A DNA stretch of 32,436 nt from an uncultured Ruminococcus sp. GTDB taxonomy: Bacteria; Bacillota; Clostridia; Oscillospirales; Acutalibacteraceae. Below the pieces are notes generated by a model that was not told where the DNA came from, made no database searches, and worked only from the letters and a program-made list of their open reading frames with translations. Below are positions 26,449 through 32,436 of the stretch, piece by piece; positions within the stretch are counted from its first letter, which is position 1; each line of letters opens with the position of its first letter. Location: contig CACYIC010000015.1 of NCBI GenBank assembly GCA_902774325.1, positions 1 through 32,436 on the forward strand, given 5' to 3'. A program made the translations under genes and the position numbers.

Positions 26449-28119
26449 ATGAAAAAACATCTGAAGAATATTATTTTCATCGCTCTTATCGCGGTATACA
26501 TAATATTCTGCTTCGTTCAGGCGCCTATCACTCAGGCAGTCACCGGCAATGCCGACGACGGGACTCTCATGGGTTCGATGTGGTCGCTGCTGCCGCCTAT
26601 CGTGGCTATCGGTCTGGCGCTCATCACCAAGGAGGTTTATTCCTCTCTCTTCGCGGGAATCGTAACGGGCGGCGTGCTCTTTGCAATTTCGACCGCGAAC
26701 AGCTTTATGAACGGCTTTGAAGTCACCTTCAAATCCATTGTAAACGAAGGCATTATCGCGAATATCGCTGACAGCTATAACGTCGGCATCCTCGTGTTCC
26801 TCGTTGTGCTCGGCGCTATCGTCGTGCTCATGAACAAGGCGGGCGGCAGCCGCGCCTACGGCGAATGGGCGGCGACCCATATCAAGACCCGCGCCGGCGC
26901 CTGCATCGCGACCTTCATCCTCGGCGTTCTTATCTTTGTAGACGACTATTTCAACTGCCTCACCGTCGGTTCGGTAATGCGTCCCGTCACGGACAAGCAC
27001 AAGGTTTCGCGCTCAAAGCTCGCTTACCTCATCGACGCGACCGCGGCTCCCGTCTGCATCATCGCCCCGATCTCATCCTGGGCGGCGGCGGTCAGCGGAA
27101 CCGTTGAGGGCGTAAACGGAATCCAGCTCTTTATCAGCACGATCCCCTACAACCTCTACGCTCTGCTCACCCTCATAATGGTCGTGTTCATCGCTCTCGC
27201 TCATGAGGATTTCGGTCCCATGAAGCTGCACGAGGACAACGCCGCAAAGGGCGACCTCTTCACCACCAGAAACAGCGTTTACGAGAAGGACGACGAGCCC
27301 TCCCACAGCAAGGGCAGGGTTTATGACCTCATCATCCCCGTTGTCATTCTTATCTTCCTCTGCGTTGTCGGAATGCTCTATTCCGGCGGCTTCTTCGGCG
27401 GAGAAAACAATCTTGATTTCATCAACGCCTTCGCGAACTGCGACGCGTCCGTCGGTCTCGCGCTCGGTTCGATCGCCGCGCTGATAGTTGATATCATCTA
27501 CTTCATTTGCCGCGGCGTATTGAAATTCACCGAGTGCATGAGCTCCATCGTTTCGGGCTTCAAGCAGATGGTTCCCGCCATCCTCATCCTTGTTTTCGCA
27601 TGGACCCTCAAGACCATGACCGGTCTGCTCGGCGCGAGCGCCTTTGTAAGCGCTCTTGTTGAGAACGCGACCGCGATCCAGATCCTTCTGCCGCTCATCC
27701 TCTTTGTCGTCGCCGTCGGTCTTTCTTTCGCGACCGGCACCTCCTGGGGAACCTTCGGTATCCTCATTCCCATCGTCACGGGAGTATTTTCCTCAAGCCT
27801 TGCCAACGCGGGCGAGAACGGTATCCCCTCGATGGTCATCATCTGCATCTCCGCCTGCCTCGCCGGCGCTGTTTGCGGCGACCACTGCTCGCCTATTTCG
27901 GATACCACCATCATGGCGTCGACCGGCGCTCAGTGCGACCACGTGAACCACGTTTCGACCCAGCTGCCCTACGCGCTGACGGTCGCGGGCGTTTCGGCGG
28001 TCGGCTACCTGATCGCGGGCTTTGTTCAGAACGTCTTTGTGGTGCTCGGCGTTTCCATCGCCCTGCTCGTAGGCGTGCTGCTGCTTATCAAGCTGTTAAA
28101 TAATAAGAAAAAGGCGTAA
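26449..28119 (+). CDS. NhaC-family Na+/H+ antiporter-like transporter
   Basis: Integral membrane carrier of 556 residues and about 12 helices. The family-defining segment GDHCSPISDTTIMASTGAQC (about 480-499) is intact, as is the mid-membrane FVDDYFNCLTVGSVMRPVTD (about 162-181), which holds paired acidic residues likely to bind the ion. Members either exchange Na+ for H+ or, in some cases, couple Na+ or H+ to an organic solute; the exact substrate is not readable. At about 550 residues it is of the longer subclass. ATG 26449 follows AAAGGGA; upstream in-frame codons overlap the promoter transcript start. It diverges from a tyrosine-type T-box operon but has no T-box of its own, and a strong terminator ends it. 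Confidence 0.92.
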   Translation: MKKHLKNIIFIALIAVYIIFCFVQAPITQAVTGNADDGTLMGSMWSLLPPIVAIGLALITKEVYSSLFAGIVTGGVLFAISTANSFMNGFEVTFKSIVNEGIIANIADSYNVGILVFLVVLGAIVVLMNKAGGSRAYGEWAATHIKTRAGACIATFILGVLIFVDDYFNCLTVGSVMRPVTDKHKVSRSKLAYLIDATAAPVCIIAPISSWAAAVSGTVEGVNGIQLFISTIPYNLYALLTLIMVVFIALAHEDFGPMKLHEDNAAKGDLFTTRNSVYEKDDEPSHSKGRVYDLIIPVVILIFLCVVGMLYSGGFFGGENNLDFINAFANCDASVGLALGSIAALIVDIIYFICRGVLKFTECMSSIVSGFKQMVPAILILVFAWTLKTMTGLLGASAFVSALVENATAIQILLPLILFVVAVGLSFATGTSWGTFGILIPIVTGVFSSSLANAGENGIPSMVIICISACLAGAVCGDHCSPISDTTIMASTGAQCDHVNHVSTQLPYALTVAGVSAVGYLIAGFVQNVFVVLGVSIALLVGVLLLIKLLNNKKKA

Positions 28120-28135
28120 AATTTTCCCGGTAATT

Positions 28136-28166
28136 AAGGAGCGTGCTTCGGCGCGCTCCTTTTTAT
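28136..28166 (+). terminator. Terminator of the NhaC-type gene
   Basis: Eleven-bp stem (one G-U pair), AAGGAGCGTGC with GCGCGCTCCTT (28136-28161), closed by a TTCG tetraloop and followed by a T run. Confidence 0.95.
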
Positions 28167-28222
28167 ATATGAAAAAGAATCACAACGTTTCGTTTAACGG
28201 CAATGCTTTTTTTACGAGAATT

Positions 28223-28342
28223 GATTAGGCAGAGAATAGAACGATAAGGCAGTGAACAGAACGATAAGGCAGTGAACAAAACGATAAGGCAGCGGACAGA
28301 ACGATAAGGCAGTGAACAAAAGGATAAGGCAGCGGACAGAAC
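28223..28342. repeat. Six tandem copies of a 20-bp unit
   Basis: Head-to-tail copies of GATAAGGCAGTGAACARAAC, with variants GATTAGGCAGAGAATAGAAC (copy 1) and GATAAGGCAGCGGACAGAAC (copies 4 and 6). Copies 2, 3 and 5 have TGAACA; 4 and 6 have CGGACA, a partly alternating pattern. There are no spacers, so this is not a CRISPR array. No supported gene overlaps. Confidence 0.95.
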
Positions 28343-28344
28343 AA

Positions 28345-28473
28345 CTTTTGACCCGCCGTTGCAGAAGCTTTTTGTTTCTTTCCAAGTTTTCCAAAGGCGG
28401 ATGAAGCGCCCGCCGGCGCAAAGGCGGAAGGAGCACCCGCCGGCGCAAAGGCGGAAGGAGCGCCCACCGGCGC
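28345..28473. repeat. GC-rich composite repeat, copy 2
   Basis: The 17-bp word CTTTTGACCCGCCGTTG (28345-28361), a variable 31-base stretch, then three 27-bp units beginning AAAGGCGGAWGRAGC and ending CCGGCGC (28393-28419, 28420-28446, 28447-28473). It matches the block at 21-146 in word and order. It lies between the 20-bp array and the terminator of the hydrolase gene. Confidence 0.9.
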
Positions 28474-28509
28474 AAAAAAAGCGCCGCAGCGGTTTGTCCG
28501 TTGCGGCGC
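28474..28509 (-). terminator. Terminator of the glpK-hydrolase operon
   Basis: Twelve-position stem GCGCCGCAGCGG (28481-28492) with CCGTTGCGGCGC (28498-28509), one mismatch, five-base loop. On the minus strand it is followed by seven T (28480-28474). Confidence 0.95.
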
Positions 28510-28539
28510 ATGAGAAATAATTCAAAAGATATTGCGCGC

Positions 28540-29466
28540 TTACCCCAGCCACTCCAAAATATCCTTTACCACCTTTTCGTGGCAGGTTTCGTTCAGAAGC
28601 TCGTGGCGGCAGTCGCGGTAGAGCTTGAGCGTTACCTTTTTGCCCGCCTTTTTGAGCAGATCGTGAACCTTCTTGACGCCCTTTCCGTAATCTCCCACGG
28701 GATCGTCCGCGCCCGAGATCAGCAGGATGGGCAGGTTGGAGCCGATTTTCTCAAACCACTGCTTTTTGTTGCAGTCGCTCTGGAGCTTTACAAGATCCTC
28801 CATCGCGCTGATAGTGAAGTGGAAGCCGCAGTATTCGTCGGCGCGGTAGTCGTCGCGCTCGGTCTGAAGCTTCGAGAGCCAGTAGTACTTGTCGTCCTTG
28901 CCGAATTTCTTGTTGTAGGTGCCGAACATCATCTTCTCGATCATCGGGGAGATATGCTCTTTGCCGAATATTTTTTTCTGGGAGCGGATGAGAGTCAGCG
29001 CGGCTCCCGAGGCGGGATTCGGCCCGCCGGTGCCCATGACGATCAGCCTGTCGATAAAGCCCGCGTGCTCAAGCGCGAAATTGCGCACGATAAAGCTGCC
29101 CATGCTGTGACCCATGAGGATGTAGGGGAGAGCGGAGCTGTATTCGCTCCTGACCTCGCCGCCGAAGAGCAGTATATCCTTTTGCAGCAGCTTGTCGCCG
29201 TTCTTTTCGGCGATGAAGCCCAGCTCGTCCTTGTCCCTGGCGGTGAAGCCGTGACCGAGGTTGTCGTAGCCGAAGCAGATATATCCCGCCGCGGCGATCT
29301 CGCGCATGAATTTGTCATACCGCGAGATGTGCTCCGTCATGCCGTGAACGACGTGGAAAAGCCCCTTTGCCTCGCCCTCGGGGAGATAGACCCTGCCGCT
29401 GAGCGTGTGGATCCCGTCGCTTGAGGGAACCTTTTTTTCTATCATTTTGATATCCTTGAGCTCCAT
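28540..29466 (-). CDS. Alpha/beta hydrolase, monoacylglycerol lipase-like
   Basis: Serine hydrolase of 308 residues in the lysophospholipase/monoacylglycerol lipase group. The nucleophile elbow GHSMGS places Ser121; the likely acid is Asp254 or Asp255 in ISGADDPVG, and the base is His288 in CRHELLNE. The oxyanion-side HGM (41-43) and GYDNLGHG (66-73) are also typical. No signal peptide or membrane helix, so it is cytoplasmic. ATG 29466 overlaps the glpK stop by one base (TAATG) and its AGGAGG lies inside glpK, so the two proteins are translationally coupled. A monoglyceride-cleaving activity would release glycerol for GlpK; that is inference from context. Confidence 0.9.
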   Translation of the reverse strand: MELKDIKMIEKKVPSSDGIHTLSGRVYLPEGEAKGLFHVVHGMTEHISRYDKFMREIAAAGYICFGYDNLGHGFTARDKDELGFIAEKNGDKLLQKDILLFGGEVRSEYSSALPYILMGHSMGSFIVRNFALEHAGFIDRLIVMGTGGPNPASGAALTLIRSQKKIFGKEHISPMIEKMMFGTYNKKFGKDDKYYWLSKLQTERDDYRADEYCGFHFTISAMEDLVKLQSDCNKKQWFEKIGSNLPILLISGADDPVGDYGKGVKKVHDLLKKAGKKVTLKLYRDCRHELLNETCHEKVVKDILEWLG

Positions 29467-30947
29467 TATTGTCCTCCTGTTCTGCAGGCTCTGACCGCGC
29501 TGTGCCAGCCGTCGAGCAGTCGCCCGCGTTCCTCTTCCGTTATCATGCTCCTGAATGTTGTCGCCGAGCTATCGCCGCCAATCGCTTTTTCGTCAAGAAT
29601 ACCCGCCGCGAGTCCCGCGAGACAGGCGGCTCCCAGAGCCGTTGCCTCCTTTTGGCTCGGTCTGATGACCGTGACGTCGGAAACGTCCGCCTGAAACTGC
29701 ATGAGAAAATTATTAGCCGAAGCGCCGCCGTCAACTCGCAGGGCGCTTATTTTTTCGCCCATATCCTTTTCCATCGCCTCGATTACGTCCTCGGACTGAT
29801 AGGCGATGGACTCCAGCGCCGCTCTTATGATATGGTCGCCGCCGGTGCCGCGCGTCAGTCCCGTTATCGTGCCCCTCGCGCGCATATCCCAATAGGGCGC
29901 GCCGAGTCCCGCGAAGGCGGGAACGAGGTAAACTCCGCCGTTGCTCTTGAGCTTCTTCGCGAAGTATTCGCTGTCCGCGGCGTCGGAAATGAGCCTCATT
30001 TCGTCCCTGAGCCATTGGATCACGGCTCCGCCGACAAAGACGCTGCCCTCGAGCGCGTATTGAACAGGCTCGTTCTCTCTTGTCGCGGCGATCGTGGTCA
30101 GCAGTCCGCGCCCGCTCTGAGCCGGAGAGCTTCCGGTGTTTGCGAGCAGAAAGCAGCCTGTTCCGTAGGTTATCTTCAAATCGCCCGCGCTCCGGCAGCC
30201 CTGACCGTAGAGCGCCGCCTGCTGGTCGCCCGCGATGCCGCAGATCGGGACCTCGGCGCCCATGAGCTTCATGCTTCCGTAGACCTCGCCGCTGCTCTTT
30301 ACCTCAGGGAGCATCGAAAGCGGCACCCCGAGTCTTTCGCAGAGCTTTTCATCCCATTTTAAATTGTGGATATCATAGAGCATTGTGCGCGAGGCGTTGG
30401 TGCGGTCGGTGACGTGGACCCTTCCGTCTGTCAGCTTCCAGACAAGCCAGCTGTCAACCGTTCCGAAAAGCAGCTCGCCGCGCTCAGCCTTCTCCCTTGC
30501 GCCGGGAACATTGTCGAGAATCCATTTGATTTTTGTGCCGCTGAAATAAGCGTCGGGGCGCAGTCCCGTGACCTTTCCGATGTACGCTCCCAAGCCCTCG
30601 GCTTCAAGCTGCTCGCAGAGCTCGGCGGTTCGCCTGCACTGCCAGACGACAGCGTTATAGACGGGCTTTCCGGTCGCCTTCTCCCAGACTATCGAGGTCT
30701 CGCGCTGATTGGTGATGCCTATTGCCCCGACCTCGTCGGGCGAGATACCGCTTTTGGCTATGCACTCCGTCATCGAGGAATACTGATTCGCGTAGATGTC
30801 CATCGGGTCCTGTTCGACCCAGCCCTCGCGCGGGTAGATCTGCGGCAGCTCATGCTGCGAAACGCTCACGACGTTCAGCTCCCTGTCGAACAAGATGCTG
30901 CGGGCGCTGGTCGTGCCCTCGTCAAGGGCGAGAATATATCGCTTCAT
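29466..30947 (-). CDS. glpK: Glycerol kinase
   Basis: Phosphorylates glycerol to glycerol 3-phosphate with ATP, the entry step to glycolysis or lipid synthesis. The FGGY-family product has the normal 493 residues. Motifs include the phosphate-binding [14 protein letters not shown] (8-21), [12 protein letters not shown] (about 77-88), [15 protein letters not shown] (about 236-250), [18 protein letters not shown] (about 297-314) and the C-terminal [22 protein letters not shown] 30947 follows AAGGAGG by six bases. No glycerol facilitator (glpF) or GlpO/GlpD gene is adjacent; a lipase-like gene follows in the same operon instead, hinting at intracellular glycerol rather than imported glycerol as the substrate source. 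Confidence 0.97.
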   Translation of the reverse strand: MKRYILALDEGTTSARSILFDRELNVVSVSQHELPQIYPREGWVEQDPMDIYANQYSSMTECIAKSGISPDEVGAIGITNQRETSIVWEKATGKPVYNAVVWQCRRTAELCEQLEAEGLGAYIGKVTGLRPDAYFSGTKIKWILDNVPGAREKAERGELLFGTVDSWLVWKLTDGRVHVTDRTNASRTMLYDIHNLKWDEKLCERLGVPLSMLPEVKSSGEVYGSMKLMGAEVPICGIAGDQQAALYGQGCRSAGDLKITYGTGCFLLANTGSSPAQSGRGLLTTIAATRENEPVQYALEGSVFVGGAVIQWLRDEMRLISDAADSEYFAKKLKSNGGVYLVPAFAGLGAPYWDMRARGTITGLTRGTGGDHIIRAALESIAYQSEDVIEAMEKDMGEKISALRVDGGASANNFLMQFQADVSDVTVIRPSQKEATALGAACLAGLAAGILDEKAIGGDSSATTFRSMITEEERGRLLDGWHSAVRACRTGGQ

Positions 30948-30994
30948 TTCATGCCTCCTTTCCTGCCTTTTGTCGATTATATTTTCACATTTTC

Positions 30995-31023
30995 ATTATA
31001 CAACAACAACGCCCCGATTTCAA
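30995..31023 (-). promoter_or_regulatory. Promoter of the glpK operon
   Basis: On the minus strand: TTGAAA (31023-31018), 17 bases, TATAAT (31000-30995). A hairpin (AACGCCC/GGGCGTT, about 31008-31040) spans the -35 and could be an operator or a second terminator for bioY. Confidence 0.88.
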
Positions 31024-31062
31024 GAAAAATCAGGGCGTTCGGCGCAATAAAACTATATTAGG

Positions 31063-31096
31063 GCGCCTCCGAAAATTACCTGCTGTTCAGAGGCGC
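31063..31096 (-). terminator. Probable terminator of bioY
   Basis: Seven-bp GC-rich stem GCGCCTC (31063-31069) with GAGGCGC (31090-31096). The minus-strand tail is CCTAATATAGTTTTATT, so T enrichment is weak. It lies about 125 bases past the stop; the bases between show nothing recognisable. Confidence 0.55.
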
Positions 31097-31220
31097 GGAT
31101 GTCCTATAGTAGATTTTTGTCAAAACAACGAAGTCATACTGCGTATAAAGAGGAGTTTTGGCATAAATATGCTGTTAAAGATTTGTGGCTATGGGCGGCA
31201 AGAATAATTTAGAGATTCCA

Positions 31221-31769
31221 TTAAAATTTTATGATCTTGCTCAGCCTGTTCACGAGCACGGCAGCGGCGGCGATTTTGACCGCGTCGGGGATGAGGAAGG
31301 GGAGCACGCAGATCCCGAGCGAAGCCAAAAAGTCTGTTTTGGTGACGAACATGAACCACGGCGTTCCGAAGGCGTAGCAAACCAATACTCCCGCGACCAT
31401 CGAGACCGCGAGCGGAAGTATTTTTCTGCCGAATTTATCGGCGGCGATACCGCAGCACAGGGCTGTAAATATAAAGCCGATTATGTAACCGCCGGTCGGT
31501 CCCGCGAGGACTCCGAAGCCTCCCGAGCCCGAGAACACGGGCAGCCCCGTCATACCTATTAATATATATATAACAACGCTCAGCGTTCCGCGCTTCCAGC
31601 CAAGCATAGCCCCCGCGACGCAGACCGCGAAGGTTTGCAGCGTCACGGGCACCTGCCCGATAGGTATCTTTATGAGGGAGCATACGCAAATGATCGCCGC
31701 GAACATCGCCGTGTAAATCAGATCGAGCAGCGCCTTGTGAGAGCGCGTCGTTTTCTTTTCGTTTTCCAT
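31221..31769 (-). CDS. bioY: BioY, biotin-uptake S component
   Basis: Substrate-binding membrane subunit of an ECF-type biotin transporter. The 182-residue product has about six helices and the BioY blocks PIGQVPVTLQTF (about 37-48) and FSGSGGFGVLAGPTGGYIIG (about 79-98). The ATPase and T subunits (EcfA, EcfT) are not in the window, so it probably uses a shared module. The start at ATG 31769 was chosen because upstream in-frame codons lie in the promoter. It is controlled by a BirA operator. The C-terminus is rich in hydrophobic residues up to NRLSKIIKF and appears intact. Confidence 0.95.
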   Translation of the reverse strand: MENEKKTTRSHKALLDLIYTAMFAAIICVCSLIKIPIGQVPVTLQTFAVCVAGAMLGWKRGTLSVVIYILIGMTGLPVFSGSGGFGVLAGPTGGYIIGFIFTALCCGIAADKFGRKILPLAVSMVAGVLVCYAFGTPWFMFVTKTDFLASLGICVLPFLIPDAVKIAAAAVLVNRLSKIIKF

Positions 31770-31797
31770 ATTTTTCCGTAACCTGCCTTTCGGTTTT

Positions 31798-31851
31798 ATT
31801 ATAACTCCAAGCGTCATAATTGTCAACTTCTATTTTTGAGAAGGTTTACAA
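31798..31851 (-). promoter_or_regulatory. bioY promoter with BirA operator
   Basis: On the minus strand: TTGACA (31826-31821), 17 bases, TATAAT (31803-31798). The -35 lies in one half of an inverted repeat, TTGTAAACC (31851-31843), 15 bases, GTTGACAA (31827-31820). This fits the Firmicutes BirA operator, in which holo-BirA shuts off biotin genes when biotin is plentiful. Confidence 0.9.
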
Positions 31852-31944
31852 TATGCCTTACATGGAAAGAAATACGCCCTATTTTAACACATTTTTCTTA
31901 TAAGGAATAGTACTGGGTAATATTAACCAAATCAAAAAGAATAA

Positions 31945-32217
31945 TTCACCACAGAATCAAACGGCACCGCGGTCTATGAGCACAACAAGGCGGGCACGAT
32001 CAACGGTCTCAATACCTTCGATCTCCCGAGCGGAGCGATGGTTTATTCCAATTCCACCAGACTTTTCCACCTTGACGAGATGACCCCCAAGAAGGTCACG
32101 GTTCGTCTGTGGGTCGACGGCGAGGATCCCCAGTGCGACGACGACGTGCAGGACGCCGACCTCAAGGTAGCGCTCAGCTTTGTGGGCTGCGACGAGAACA
32201 ACGTTCCGATTTCGTAA
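31945..32217 (+). pseudogene. 3' remnant of a secreted-protein gene (TasA/camelysin-like?)
   Basis: An open frame of 90 codons with strongly coding, GC-rich codon use ends at TAA 32215-32217, but has no credible start: the frame is closed by TAA at 31942-31944 and the DNA before it is AT-rich and non-coding. The product reads like the C-terminal end of an exported bacterial protein, for example VTVRLWVDGEDPQCDDDVQD followed by a beta strand. That pattern resembles the last part of TasA/camelysin-type proteins; the resemblance is from memory and not certain. The left end looks like a deletion junction. An internal ATG at 32038 has no ribosome site. Confidence 0.6.
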
Positions 32218-32263
32218 TTGATTTGACGAAACGAAAAAGACGAACTCCAAAGGAGTGATAAGA

Positions 32264-32344
32264 TTGCCAAGGAAAAACAAAACTCAAGAGCCGTTTACTC
32301 CGGAGGATCTAAGCAGGCTGAATGATAAACAGACCGCTACTTAA
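32264..32344 (+). CDS. Possible 26-codon reading frame before the maturase fragment
   Basis: TTG 32264 lies eight bases after AAAGGAG and begins MPRKNKTQEPFTPEDLSRLN, ending at TAA 32342-32344. It could be the beginning of a former gene cut by the intron-related rearrangement or a real small peptide. Its frame differs from that of the overlapping maturase fragment. No function can be given. Confidence 0.3.
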   Translation: MPRKNKTQEPFTPEDLSRLNDKQTAT

Positions 32345-32436
32345 ACTGAAACAATTTATTAAGGGTTGGATAAATTACTTTAAGCTGGCAGATATGAAAC
32401 AACTGTTGCGTGAAACGGATAAATGGTTACGTCACC
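32322..32436 (+). pseudogene. ltrA: Group II intron maturase fragment (runs off the edge)
   Basis: A frame open from ATG 32322 to the window end encodes FIKGWINYFKLADMKQLLRE and then TDKWLRH. This is the X/maturase domain (GIIM) of group II intron-encoded reverse transcriptases, which normally follows about 300 residues of reverse transcriptase. None of the transcriptase domain precedes it here: the frame is closed by TGA at 32319-32321. So the left part of the intron protein is deleted, or this is a displaced 3' fragment. The right end is beyond the window, so the end of the gene and any intron RNA domains V-VI cannot be judged. Confidence 0.78.

Noticed and set aside
28223-28342. CRISPR array
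   Set aside because: The 20-bp units are directly joined with no unique spacers, and no cas genes are present.
28163-28552. Overlapping minus-strand frames with repeated LPYRSVHCLIVLF-type residues
   Set aside because: These are translations of the 20-bp and 27-bp tandem repeats in several frames, downstream of a terminator.
31061-31220. Insertion-sequence end near the bioY 3' side
   Set aside because: The GCGCCTC/GAGGCGC hairpin looked like terminal repeats, but there is no transposase frame or target duplication; a terminator is the simpler reading.

Overview
The window reads as chromosomal DNA of a GC-rich, monoderm gut-type Clostridium relative (Ruminococcaceae/Oscillospiraceae style). 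The grounds are a CtsR-McsA-McsB-ClpC operon, an ntp-type V-ATPase operon, a T-box leader, a BirA-type biotin operator, a secreted dockerin protein, purine-rich Shine-Dalgarno sites and TTGACA/TATAAT promoters. No rRNA, tRNA or CRISPR array was seen. The assignment to a family is inference.

Layout. 1-332: GC-rich composite repeat, then a control region with two CtsR boxes and a strong promoter. 333-4793 (+): ctsR-mcsA-mcsB-clpC. 5022-5207 (+): small unknown gene. 5313-6158 (-): AT-rich secreted dockerin protein. 6456-14985 (-): complete nine-gene V-ATPase operon in the order stalk-I-K-E-C-F-A-B-D; its c subunit carries the residues expected of a Na+-binding site. 15300-20031 (+): divergent TetR regulator and a very large RND exporter with a coiled-coil insert. 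20029-20575: unusual non-coding block between convergent genes, with heptamer arrays, three copies of a structured repeat and two related terminators. 20563-22312 (-): GT2 glycosyltransferase and a solitary beta-class DNA methyltransferase.

22479-26148 (-): a T-box leader (probable tyrosine specifier UAC) drives an acyl-CoA synthetase-like gene and a Na+/solute symporter. Divergent from it, 26449-28119 (+), lies a large NhaC-type antiporter. 28223-28473: six 20-bp tandem repeats joined to a second copy of the composite repeat found at the window start. 28540-30947 (-): glpK coupled to a monoacylglycerol-lipase-like hydrolase. 31221-31769 (-): bioY behind a BirA operator. 31945-32436 (+): decayed DNA, with the 3' end of a secreted-protein gene and a fragment of a group II intron maturase running off the edge.

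How the genes fit together. The first operon is the self-controlled protein quality-control module. A Na+-pumping V-ATPase, the Na+/solute symporter and NhaC would together form a sodium economy. The lipase would supply glycerol to GlpK. The most unusual control is the amino-acid-sensing T-box in front of an adenylate-forming CoA ligase and a transporter instead of a tRNA synthetase or biosynthesis gene.
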